64,000 nt of DNA, from positions 62,001-126,000 of IMG/VR virus record IMGVR_UViG_3300033153_013649. One strand, given 5' to 3'. The notes beneath the pieces are model-generated. The model saw only the letters and a list, made by a program, of their open reading frames with translations. It did no database searches and was not told the origin of the DNA. A program made the translations under genes and the position numbers. Positions 56,600 through 64,000 of the stretch are shown here, one piece after another. Source of the DNA: a virus. Positions within the stretch are counted from its first letter, which is position 1. Every line of letters begins with the position of its first letter.

Positions 56600-57835
56600 T
56601 TGGACATATCTCAAGAAATCTTATCGGATATTATTGTTTATATGAAATACGCTCGTTACAATGATAAAAAACAAAGAAGAGAAACCTGGGAAGAAGTAGT
56701 AAGACGTAATAAAAGAATGCATCAAAAAAAATTTCCTGAATTAAAAGAAGAAATTGAAGAAATTTATAAATTAGTCTTAGATAAAAAAGTTTTGCCTTCA
56801 ATGCGTTCAATGCAATTTGCTGGGAAATCAATTGAGATTTCTCCAAATAGAATTTATAATTGTGCTTATTTACCAATTGATAGTATTGATGCTTTTCATG
56901 AAATTATGTTTTTGCTCCTTGGAGGTACAGGAATTGGAATTTCTGTTCAAAAACATCACGTAGAAAAACTCCCGAATATTATTAGACCTTATACTAAAAG
57001 AACTAAACGATTTCTTATCGGAGATTCTATAGAAGGATGGGCAGAATCTATTAGAGTATTAATTAAATCTTATTTTCATGGCGGATCTACAATTAGATTT
57101 GATTTTTCTGATATTCGTCCTAAAGGAGCAAGATTAATTACCTCGGGGGGAAAAGCTCCCGGGCCTCAACCTCTTAAAGAATGTCTTTTGAAAATTAGAG
57201 GATTATTAGATGAAAAAGAAAACGGGGATAAATTACAGCCAATAGAAGTTCATGATATAATATGCTATATTGCTGATACAGTACTTGCAGGTGGAATTAG
57301 ACGAGCAGCTTTAATTTCTCTTTTCTCTGCTAAAGATATGGATATGATGAATGCCAAAACAGAAGAATGGTTTACTCATTATCCTCATAGAGGCAGAGCT
57401 AATAATTCTGTTGTTTTAGTTCGTCATAAGATCAAGAAAGAATATTTTGATGAAATATTTGAAAGAATGAAATTATCTCGATCCGGAGAGCCTGGAATAT
57501 TTTTTACAAATGATCAAGATATTGGGACCAATCCGTGTTTAACTGGGGATATGTTAATATCTACTGAAAGTGGAAATATTTCTATAAAGGAATTAGTTGA
57601 ATCAGAATTTGATTTACCTAAAGTTTATACTTATAATGAAGCTTCAAAACAAGTTGAATTGAAAAAGATTAAAGATAAACTCCTTACAAAGAAAAATGCT
57701 AATATTATTAAACTTGAATTAGAAGATGGAAGTGAAATTAAATTAACCCCAGATCATAAAGTATATACAGAAAACCGTGGATGGATTGAAGCTGCTCAAT
57801 TAACAAATAAAGACATTCTTTTTCAAATCGATTAA
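56600..57835 (+). CDS. nrdJ: Class II ribonucleotide reductase NrdJ, N part plus split-intein N half
   Basis: 411 residues from TTG 56600 with GGAGG. 1-312 are reductase: LPSMRSMQFAG, NCAYLPIDSIDAFHEIM and LLGGTGIGISVQ fit B12-dependent (class II) enzymes. After GTNP the frame enters an intein at Cys313 (nt 57536, CLTGDMLIST) with TPDHKVYTENRG as block B, then stops after 99 intein residues. The insertion falls in the conserved NPCGE radical-site motif, as in the NrdJ-1 split intein. The rest is at 58662. Confidence 0.9.
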   Translation: MDISQEILSDIIVYMKYARYNDKKQRRETWEEVVRRNKRMHQKKFPELKEEIEEIYKLVLDKKVLPSMRSMQFAGKSIEISPNRIYNCAYLPIDSIDAFHEIMFLLLGGTGIGISVQKHHVEKLPNIIRPYTKRTKRFLIGDSIEGWAESIRVLIKSYFHGGSTIRFDFSDIRPKGARLITSGGKAPGPQPLKECLLKIRGLLDEKENGDKLQPIEVHDIICYIADTVLAGGIRRAALISLFSAKDMDMMNAKTEEWFTHYPHRGRANNSVVLVRHKIKKEYFDEIFERMKLSRSGEPGIFFTNDQDIGTNPCLTGDMLISTESGNISIKELVESEFDLPKVYTYNEASKQVELKKIKDKLLTKKNANIIKLELEDGSEIKLTPDHKVYTENRGWIEAAQLTNKDILFQID

Positions 57836-57839
57836 AATT

Positions 57840-57885
57840 AAAAACCCCTATATTATAAATATATAAAAAAGACATAGGGGTTTTT
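57840..57885 (+). promoter_or_regulatory. Hairpin with T4-late-promoter box hiding the endonuclease ribosome site
   Basis: AAAAACCCCTAT (57840-57851) pairs perfectly with ATAGGGGTTTTT (57874-57885), just before ATG 57886. The AGGGG ribosome site is in the 3' arm. The loop holds TATAAATA (57854-57861), the T4 late-promoter consensus; a late transcript would start near 57867, lack the 5' arm and free the site. The C-rich/T-run hairpin may also terminate transcription. Confidence 0.65.
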
Positions 57886-58710
57886 ATGAAAACTTTAATT
57901 CAAAAATTTTATTTAGATTTTTCGAAAGGAAATATATTTGAAATACCAGAAGAATTAAATATTGAATTTCAAATATATCTTTTAAAAGAAATAGATAAAC
58001 ATGGAAAATCAGCATATAGTTATTCTAAAAGAATATTTCTTAGAAATAAATATATTAAAGAAAATTATTCTGAATTTTTAATATTAAAAAAAGAATTAGA
58101 AGATCTTTATAATAGTGGATATGGATTTAAAAGAATCGCAAAACTAATAGATCTTTCTTATACAAAAACCAGATTTTTATTTTCTCTTTGTGAAATAAAA
58201 ACAAGAAAAGGTCAATCGATTGTAACAGATGAACTCAGGAAATTAAGATCTGAAAATAGTAAAAAACATTATAAAAATAGAACTGGATATTTTAAAACAT
58301 TTGAAAGACGAACAAATAAATCAATAAGAGGTGTTCAAGGATATTATTATAATAAATGGTTTAATAAATATGTTTGGTTGAGAAGTACTTATGAATATAT
58401 CTTTGCTAAATGGTTAGATTTTCAAAATATTAAATGGGATATTGAAGTTGAAATGTTTAAACTTAAAGATTCATGGTATAGACCAGATTTTTTTATATAT
58501 AAAAATAATAAAGTTGTAAAAATTGTAGAAATTAAAGGATATAAATATAGAGAAAATGAAAAATCTAATGAATTAAATAAACAATTAAATATTGATGTTA
58601 TTCAAATTGAAAATATTAATCCTTATATAATAAATTCAAGTTATGGGAAGGAATTAAAACTTTGGAAAAAAGTACGTTTAAACGAATTAGAATTAAAAGA
58701 ATTACAATAG
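57886..58710 (+). CDS. Homing endonuclease, PD-(D/E)XK type, inside the split nrdJ
   Basis: 274 residues. A helix-turn-helix is likely at 76-105 (GYGFKRIAKLIDLSYTKTRF). The nuclease core reads E170 (STYEYIFAKWL), D201 (YRPDFFIY), then E215-x-K217 (VEIKGY), as in Vsr-like PD-(D/E)XK enzymes. It lies between the two intein halves and its last 49 bases overlap the start of the next gene. Homing endonucleases of this type have been described in fractured genes with split inteins. Confidence 0.75.
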   Translation: MKTLIQKFYLDFSKGNIFEIPEELNIEFQIYLLKEIDKHGKSAYSYSKRIFLRNKYIKENYSEFLILKKELEDLYNSGYGFKRIAKLIDLSYTKTRFLFSLCEIKTRKGQSIVTDELRKLRSENSKKHYKNRTGYFKTFERRTNKSIRGVQGYYYNKWFNKYVWLRSTYEYIFAKWLDFQNIKWDIEVEMFKLKDSWYRPDFFIYKNNKVVKIVEIKGYKYRENEKSNELNKQLNIDVIQIENINPYIINSSYGKELKLWKKVRLNELELKELQ

Positions 58711-59711
58711 AAAAAAATGAAGATGTATATGATTTAAAGATAAAAGATAACCATAATTTTTTCGCTAATGGATTATTAGTACATAATTGCGGGGAAATTT
58801 CTCTTCGTCCCTTTCAATTCTGTAATGTAGTTGAAATAAATGCTTCTGATATTGAAACACAAGAAGAATTAGAAAATAGAATAAAAGCAGCAGCTTTTAT
58901 TGGAACTCTTCAAGCAACATATACGGATTTTCATTATCTTCGAGATATTTGGCAAACAACAACAGAAAAAGATGCATTGCTTGGAATAGGAATGACTGGA
59001 ATAGCTTCTGGAAGAGTTCAAAAGCTCGATATTGAATCTGCTGTACGAAAAGCATTGTATCAAAATACTAGACTAGCAAATAAAATTGGAATTAATAAAG
59101 CTGCAAGACTTACAACTATAAAACCAGCTGGTTCTTCTTCTATAGTTCTTGGTACTTCTTCTGGCATCCATCCATGGCATTCTCAATATTATATTAGAAG
59201 AATCAGAGTTGGAAAAAACGAAGCAATTTATAAATATCTTTCTAAAAATCATCCAGAATTATTAGAAGATGATAAATTTCGTTCTCATGATCGATCAATA
59301 ATTTCTATTCCTCAAAAAGCTCCAGAAGGAGCAATAACAAGAGAAGAAACTGCAATCGAATTATTGGAAAGAGCTAAAGATATTCATCTAAGATGGATTC
59401 GTCCTGGACATAGATCTGGATCTAATTATAATAATGTATCTATTACTGTTTCCGTTAAAGATGATGAATGGGAAGATATAAAGAAATGGATGTGGAAAAA
59501 TAGAGAATATTATAATGGAATAACAGTTCTTCCCTATGATGGAGGAACATATATTCAAGCTCCGTTTGAAGAATGTTCGAAAGAATATTATGAAGAATAT
59601 TATAATAAATTAAAAAAAATTAATACAAAAGAAATTATTGAATTTCAAGATAGTACAAATTTATCAGGGGAAGTGGCTTGTGGGGGAGGAATGAGTTGTG
59701 AAATAATTTAG
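58662..59711 (+). CDS. nrdJ: Split-intein C half plus C part of NrdJ
   Basis: 349 residues from TTG 58662 (AAGGA site). 1-42 form the intein C half: DVYDLKIKDNHNFFANGLLVHN, with terminal Asn42 before Cys+1 of CGEISLRPFQFCN (nt 58788). Splicing restores NPCGEI. Later reductase blocks: LLGIGMTGIAS, PAGSSSIVLGTSSGIHP, and a C-terminal ACGGGMSCEII cysteine pair that reduces the active site. Joined protein is about 619 residues. Confidence 0.9.
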   Translation: MEKSTFKRIRIKRITIEKNEDVYDLKIKDNHNFFANGLLVHNCGEISLRPFQFCNVVEINASDIETQEELENRIKAAAFIGTLQATYTDFHYLRDIWQTTTEKDALLGIGMTGIASGRVQKLDIESAVRKALYQNTRLANKIGINKAARLTTIKPAGSSSIVLGTSSGIHPWHSQYYIRRIRVGKNEAIYKYLSKNHPELLEDDKFRSHDRSIISIPQKAPEGAITREETAIELLERAKDIHLRWIRPGHRSGSNYNNVSITVSVKDDEWEDIKKWMWKNREYYNGITVLPYDGGTYIQAPFEECSKEYYEEYYNKLKKINTKEIIEFQDSTNLSGEVACGGGMSCEII

Positions 59712-59724
59712 GTTTAATTAAAAA

Positions 59725-60312
59725 ATGATAAATAAAATAATTTGTGGAGATTCTTTGAAAGTTCTTACGGGTTCAGAACATGTAGATTTGATAATTTCAG
59801 ATCCTCCGTATCCAGATTTTTATACATCTGAATTCAATTACAAAGACGAATTAATAGAAATATTCAATAGATATAATTGCCGGCAGTTTATTTTTTGGAG
59901 TGCTAAAGTTTCTTTTCCTTTATCTTATACTGCTCGACATGTATGGGATAAAATTACTGGAGCAGCTTGTCAATATGATTTCATTTATGAAAGAAATGGA
60001 TATAAAAAACAGAAAGTATTTAGAGGACATAGAATTAATTCAACAGTGTCTGCACAATTTGCAAAAGAAAAATTCTATGGTCAAAAAGCTCAAAAGCCAT
60101 TAAGTGTATTAATAAAATTAATAGAATATGCCTCGTCTAAAGAAGATTTAATACTCGATCCTTTTATGGGAACAGGTACTACTTGTATTGCATCAAAAAT
60201 ATTAGGACGAAAATATATCGGTATCGATATTAATCCAAAATGCTATAAAATAGTTCAAGAGCGTCTAACAAAGGTTCAACCAAAAGGAGATTGGAAAAGA
60301 TTATTAGATTAA
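59725..60312 (+). CDS. Beta-class DNA methyltransferase (N6-A or N4-C)
   Basis: 195 residues. ISDPPYPDF (catalytic motif IV, about 26-34) precedes DPFMGTGTTCIA (motif I, about 146-157), the order of beta-class enzymes, followed by GIDINP. Third amino-methylase gene of the window. A short protein with little room for a target domain. Confidence 0.85.
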   Translation: MINKIICGDSLKVLTGSEHVDLIISDPPYPDFYTSEFNYKDELIEIFNRYNCRQFIFWSAKVSFPLSYTARHVWDKITGAACQYDFIYERNGYKKQKVFRGHRINSTVSAQFAKEKFYGQKAQKPLSVLIKLIEYASSKEDLILDPFMGTGTTCIASKILGRKYIGIDINPKCYKIVQERLTKVQPKGDWKRLLD

Positions 60313-60342
60313 GATTTTTTATTTAAAATTCTTTCTTCCTAG

Positions 60343-60371
60343 AAATTTGCTACCTGATAGCAAATTTTTTT
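60343..60371 (+). terminator. Intrinsic terminator
   Basis: AAATTTGCTA (60343-60352) pairs with TAGCAAATTT (60358-60367), five-base loop, then T run. Separates the metabolic genes from the secreted/structural genes. Confidence 0.88.
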
Positions 60372-60394
60372 GTTTTAATAAAACTTCTTAATAT

Positions 60395-60402
60395 TATAAA
60401 TA
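60395..60402 (+). promoter_or_regulatory. Candidate T4-type late promoter box
   Basis: TATAAATA right after a terminator and 21 bases before ATG 60423, which has an AAAGGAGAAAGG site. Best placed of the late-promoter candidates. Confidence 0.45.
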
Positions 60403-60422
60403 ATAATAAAAGGAGAAAGGTA

Positions 60423-60767
60423 ATGTTAATGCTATATATTCATTCGTTTGTGAAATCGTTGCTGCCATATATAGCATTACTGCATCGTAAAAACTGGTTG
60501 TTTGACAGAAGAGAGTATCCGCAATTATGGCACACATGGAGTTGGATTGCACCCCGCGGAACAAGAAGAAGGGAATTGCTTTATAGAATTTGCGGAATTT
60601 TGACCGGGCACGAAATTAGTAAAACGGAATGGGGATATGGAGGGGGAAATTTTGTTGATCGACATTGTCGATGGTGTGATAAATTGATGCGAGTTCATAA
60701 ACTTGAAGACAAACCACCCGATTCCTTACAGGACTTGGTTGGACCATTGGGATTTTATGATAAATAA
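60423..60767 (+). CDS. Conserved phage protein with zinc-like motif, 114 residues
   Basis: EWGYGGGNFVDRHCRWCDK near residue 75-93 is a recurrent motif of small phage proteins; C..C plus H may bind metal. N-terminal part is aromatic and possibly membrane-associated. Function unknown. Confidence 0.6.
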   Translation: MLMLYIHSFVKSLLPYIALLHRKNWLFDRREYPQLWHTWSWIAPRGTRRRELLYRICGILTGHEISKTEWGYGGGNFVDRHCRWCDKLMRVHKLEDKPPDSLQDLVGPLGFYDK

Positions 60768-60789
60768 TATGAGGATAAAAGGTATATTG

Positions 60790-62952
60790 ATGCATAAATA
60801 TCTGATTATAATATTAATATTACTGCTGCCGTGCGGTGTTATCGGGCAGACGGCGGTGCATGATACGAGCACCGCATTCGATGCTGGATACATATACAGT
60901 AGGGATTCGCTTTACAGTGTAGCGCGAGGATCGACGACCGGTAATAGTTCTGGCACCACCCTTCTCTGGTTCGGGCAGAACGACAATCTCGGCGGAGATA
61001 ATTTTATTTCGCGTGCATTTTTCACTTTTGTTTTTAGTGACATTCCGGGAAGCGCAATCATTGATTCCGCAAAAATTGTATTAGATGGCAATAACGCTAA
61101 TTATGGTACTCATTTTTGGTATAATATTTATGTAGCGACATATTCCTCAATTGCTACGTCGGAGTTTGATGCGTTCATTGGCTGGCAAAGCGGAGTGCAA
61201 ACATATACTGGAGACTCGCTGGCATTTTCACTTTATACGGGGGATTATTCAGATGGCGACAATGTGATGTATATGAGGCAATCAGGATTAGATAGCATTA
61301 CGGCTCACATCGGAGACAGCCTAAAATTAGTGATACTGAGCCGCGAAGATGTGGTGGCATCGGAGCCGACCAATAACGAGCATGTCCGATTTGAGATTAA
61401 CCCAGAAATAATTGTTTCATATCATACGGCAGCTGGTGATTCGCCTCGCACTCTTACAAACTTTGATGTTTATGATGCCGGGCAGGATACAGCACTTTAT
61501 ACAGTTCATCCCGATACCGGCGATTTTTCCATGTGGGATAGCATTGTTGTGTACGATGCGACAGATACGGCTACAGTTTACGGCGCATTCACAAGCGGCT
61601 CTCTGGCGGACACGGCGGGCACATTAAGCAATCTGACAATCGGCGTCCTCGATACCCTGATTGCGGTGATGTACGCCCCGGTCGATACAATAGCTTATTC
61701 GCTGATTGATACCGTTACTACACTTTCAATATCTTCACCAACTGCTCATTATGTTTTTGCGGGAGCTACTGGTAACAATGATGGCTCTGACTGGACAAAC
61801 GCGTGGACTGAATTGCCTGCGACTTTAATACGAGGAGACATATATTATGTTGGCGCCGGCACGTATAGTTCATATACTTTTGACGATGCTGTTTCCGGGA
61901 CAGACAGTATTAAGATTTTATTTGCCGATTCTGCGAGTACTCCAGCTATTGCGTCAATAAATGGCTGGACTACGGCGATTGATGATAGCAATGCGGTATG
62001 GACTGCACCAACAACTTTTACGTCTAATTATTGGGTTATGGACGGGCAGGTTGGCGGCGGCCCTGGTAATTGGACGTCGGGACACGGTTTTAGAACTAAG
62101 GGTACGAGTGGGGGACAAAGATTGATATTTTTCGACAACGGTGCAAGTAATATTACAATAAGTCATTTTAATTTAGAGCATCGTGGATTAGATACTGAAA
62201 CTGGCGATGATGGCATTTATCAAGCAGATAGTACTGTACAAAATATTACTATTGACCATTGTTATTTACATGATTTCGGGAGAGTGCCTTTATTAACGAG
62301 ATTCACGGATAATTGGTTGTTTGAATATAATTATGTTGCAAGAAATTCATCATCTCCGGCACAACACGCTGAAGCGTGGTCTGACCAGGGTAGCGATGAT
62401 ATGATTGTGAGATATAACATGTGGGCTGATATAGAGGGAACTGCCTTTTTAGCATTTCTTGGACAAGATGTCACCGCAGAGAGATGGGAGATTTATGGAA
62501 ATGTATTTTTCTATACAACTGATAATTCTACTAATCGTGAAGGAATAGCATCAGGAACAATTATCACACGAGAATCTTGTTTTTCCAATAATATAAAAGT
62601 GTATAACAATACATTTATCAATATACCCGCACAAAGCGCTGGTATTTATTTATTCGGAACTGGAAATGAAATATATAATAATATTTGGTATAACTCTAAT
62701 ATGATTTTAACACTTCAAGGACAAGGAACATTTGATTATAATTGGTATTATGGAAATACAGATTATAGAGATAGTAGTAATACAGATGCTTCTTTGGCTG
62801 GAGACGAAACTAATGGCGTTGTCGGAACTGGCGATCCATTTGTAGACTGGCAGAATGGGAACTTCAGACTTAAAAAGGCGCCGATGGTTTTTGGGACAGG
62901 GGAGCTTATGAATATACCGCCGGAGGTTTTAATGTGTACAATGTTGCTGTAA
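60790..62952 (+). CDS. Secreted beta-helix protein, first part of a frameshifted gene
   Basis: 720 residues in this frame from ATG 60790 (AAAAGG site). Signal peptide KYLIIILILLLPCGVIGQ. Beta-sandwich domains to about 310, then a right-handed beta-helix (NITIDHCYLHDF, RYNMWADIEG, IKVYNNTFINIP) typical of polysaccharide-acting tailspikes. The frame ends early, but the -1 frame reads on from 62874 with GADGFWDRGAYEY, the normal end of such domains, into Fn3-like repeats. G+C and codon use are higher than in the rest of the window. Confidence 0.75.
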   Translation: MHKYLIIILILLLPCGVIGQTAVHDTSTAFDAGYIYSRDSLYSVARGSTTGNSSGTTLLWFGQNDNLGGDNFISRAFFTFVFSDIPGSAIIDSAKIVLDGNNANYGTHFWYNIYVATYSSIATSEFDAFIGWQSGVQTYTGDSLAFSLYTGDYSDGDNVMYMRQSGLDSITAHIGDSLKLVILSREDVVASEPTNNEHVRFEINPEIIVSYHTAAGDSPRTLTNFDVYDAGQDTALYTVHPDTGDFSMWDSIVVYDATDTATVYGAFTSGSLADTAGTLSNLTIGVLDTLIAVMYAPVDTIAYSLIDTVTTLSISSPTAHYVFAGATGNNDGSDWTNAWTELPATLIRGDIYYVGAGTYSSYTFDDAVSGTDSIKILFADSASTPAIASINGWTTAIDDSNAVWTAPTTFTSNYWVMDGQVGGGPGNWTSGHGFRTKGTSGGQRLIFFDNGASNITISHFNLEHRGLDTETGDDGIYQADSTVQNITIDHCYLHDFGRVPLLTRFTDNWLFEYNYVARNSSSPAQHAEAWSDQGSDDMIVRYNMWADIEGTAFLAFLGQDVTAERWEIYGNVFFYTTDNSTNREGIASGTIITRESCFSNNIKVYNNTFINIPAQSAGIYLFGTGNEIYNNIWYNSNMILTLQGQGTFDYNWYYGNTDYRDSSNTDASLAGDETNGVVGTGDPFVDWQNGNFRLKKAPMVFGTGELMNIPPEVLMCTMLL

Positions 62953-63563
62953 GTGACACAACGTACCGGTCGGCAATTATTTCTTTCGATACGGCAGCAA
63001 CGACGGGGCTGGATTCGTTTGTTGTGATTTCGGCGTCGGACAGCAGCGAGCTTGAGAATTTCTGGCATTCGACCAGCGGGATGCTGGACTCGGCAAAAAC
63101 GCTGACGAAAGATTCTCTTTACAACTATCGGATTGTGGCGTACTATGACGGCGTTGACACTTTTTATACTGGTCCGCTCAGCTTTACAACACTGGACGAC
63201 CGGTACATTAATAATCTAAGATTGACAAATATCACAGATACTACGGTGACGGCTGAATGGGACACGTCTTACGGCGCGGTTAAATCAGCGTTTGACAGTA
63301 TGAGAGCAATCAACGATGCGGATTCAACTTTGCTTGCATCTTTTGGCACCGATACGACCGGCGTTATAGATAATCTTACTGCAGGTACGACATATTATAT
63401 CAGAATCGTGGGATATGCCAGTGATACCTTATATTATACTGAAAAGAGTACCTTTAAAACTAAATCATCAATTATTACTAAATGGGGATTTAATGCTGCT
63501 CCATGGAAAAAAGTCAAACAACTTATAATTTCATGGGGTAAATCGATATGGAGAAAATATTAA
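62934..63563 (+). CDS. Fn3-like C-terminal part of the secreted protein (second frame)
   Basis: The frame is open from 62874 and holds two fibronectin III-like repeats (about 1-90 and 95-175: YNYRIVAYYDGVDTFYTG, TTYYIRIVGYASDTLYYT). A GTG at 62934 has a GGAGG seven bases upstream, so independent start is possible, but continuity of the GAYEY ending across 62877 argues for one protein. The end is basic (KKVKQLIISWGKSIWRK). Confidence 0.6.
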   Translation: MYNVAVSDTTYRSAIISFDTAATTGLDSFVVISASDSSELENFWHSTSGMLDSAKTLTKDSLYNYRIVAYYDGVDTFYTGPLSFTTLDDRYINNLRLTNITDTTVTAEWDTSYGAVKSAFDSMRAINDADSTLLASFGTDTTGVIDNLTAGTTYYIRIVGYASDTLYYTEKSTFKTKSSIITKWGFNAAPWKKVKQLIISWGKSIWRKY

Positions 63564-63578
63564 AAAAAGGAATAAAAA

Positions 63579-64000
63579 ATGAAAATTTTATTAACTATAA
63601 TAACAGCATTACTTTTTGCCGTTAATTCTTTTGGACAAACTATTCCCGTCGAGGGAAAGATTAACAATAATATATTAGAATTAAACCGACCGCTCGTTGC
63701 TAGATCAAGTACTATTGTTGCTAATTGGGGAAATAGTATTCTTGTTGATACGTTAAGATTATCTACATCTAGTTCTGTTGATTCATCTATAGCATACGTC
63801 TCTTTTGAACAATCGGGGGCTATTTTTCATGCAACTCAAGCTAACGATTCAACAGATTTTATGATATATCTATATGCAGGGGTATGCGAAGATGCTTCAA
63901 ATAGAACAGTAATTTTAATAGATTCACTCGATACTTCTGGAGATATTGATGAAGATGACGGATTTTGGAAAAATAATTCAGGAGATTATGTTTGGCATCA
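63579..64000 (+). CDS. Secreted protein, N-terminal part (cut by window end)
   Basis: ATG 63579 behind AAAAAGGA; open to the end (140 residues). Signal peptide KILLTIITALLFAVNSFGQ followed by TIP, ending in GQT like the preceding gene. The mature part is serine- and aspartate-rich and beta-like. Probably a structural or surface protein of the same group. Confidence 0.7.
   Translation, partial: MKILLTIITALLFAVNSFGQTIPVEGKINNNILELNRPLVARSSTIVANWGNSILVDTLRLSTSSSVDSSIAYVSFEQSGAIFHATQANDSTDFMIYLYAGVCEDASNRTVILIDSLDTSGDIDEDDGFWKNNSGDYVWH

Noticed and set aside
56042-56614. Long minus-strand open frames (and others opposite 10.5, 25.0 and 32.3 kb)
   Set aside because: All lie opposite well-supported + strand genes, lack ribosome sites and show AT-rich mirror-code composition.
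1-64000. CRISPR arrays, insertion sequences, integrase or attachment sites
   Set aside because: No regularly spaced repeats, transposase or integrase motifs, or tRNA-end duplications were seen; mobile elements are limited to endonucleases and inteins.

Overview
The window is part of the genome of a tailed phage (Caudoviricetes), most likely a distant member of the T4 superfamily with a large, AT-rich genome (roughly 28% G+C by eye). Every gene reads on the + strand. The replisome is T4-like: clamp-loader small subunit (gp62 type), primase (gp61 type), helicase (gp41 type), B-family polymerase (gp43 type), UvsX recombinase, an Mre11/SbcD nuclease, dCTPase (gp56 type), a dCMP hydroxymethylase-like enzyme (gp42 type) and RNA ligase 1. 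The host cannot be named. The early promoters are TTGACA/TATATT (sigma-70 type) and ribosome sites are good AGGAG boxes, which argues against a typical Bacteroidota host, although two secreted proteins at the right edge have signal peptides ending in GQ as in that phylum.

Layout. 0-6 kb: replication genes, phosphoesterases and the C-terminal half of DNA polymerase. 6-20 kb: nucleotide metabolism and DNA modification (exonuclease, dCTPase, ThyX, dCMP deaminase, kinases, asparagine synthase, two DNA methylases, dCMP hydroxymethylase-like enzyme). 20-26 kb: tRNA-like elements, an Rnl5-type RNA ligase, an HExxH protein, an unknown structured RNA and a CCA-adding enzyme. 26.7-30 kb: UvsX and a helicase broken by a split intein. 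31-36.6 kb: a GIY-YIG endonuclease fused to a zinc protein, then about ten small proteins that share a short N-terminal tag very like the T4 capsid-targeting sequence. 36.7-51 kb: tRNA genes mixed with ParB-like paralogues, a 639-residue protein with a structured leader, a sulfotransferase-like gene, an RNA whose core matches the RNase P specificity domain, HNH endonuclease, glycosyltransferases and a lytic transglycosylase. 51-60 kb: methyltransferase, N-terminal half of DNA polymerase, HD and macro domain proteins, RNA ligase 1, and a class II ribonucleotide reductase broken by a split intein with an endonuclease gene between its halves. 60.4 kb to the end: higher-G+C genes for secreted beta-helix/Fn3-type proteins.

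How it fits together. Thirteen near-identical promoters (TTGACA, 17-18 bases, then TTTAGTATATTAT-like) drive short operons and RNAs; a few TATAAATA boxes may be T4-type late promoters. The nucleotide genes are consistent with removal of dCTP and synthesis of hydroxymethyl-dCMP, so the DNA may carry modified cytosine. None of the well-formed tRNA genes encodes its CCA end, which matches the phage-encoded CCA-adding enzyme; with two RNA ligases and an RNase P-like RNA this makes a tRNA maturation and repair set. Three essential enzymes (polymerase, helicase, reductase) are each encoded in two pieces.

Most promising novelties: the RNase P-like RNA (43454-43745), the tagged small-protein cluster (33096-36429, possible injected effectors), the fractured reductase whose endonuclease has a T4-late-promoter box inside an RBS-hiding hairpin (56600-59711), and the unknown structured RNA at 23989-24231. 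All family assignments are from motif reading and memory; no search was run.
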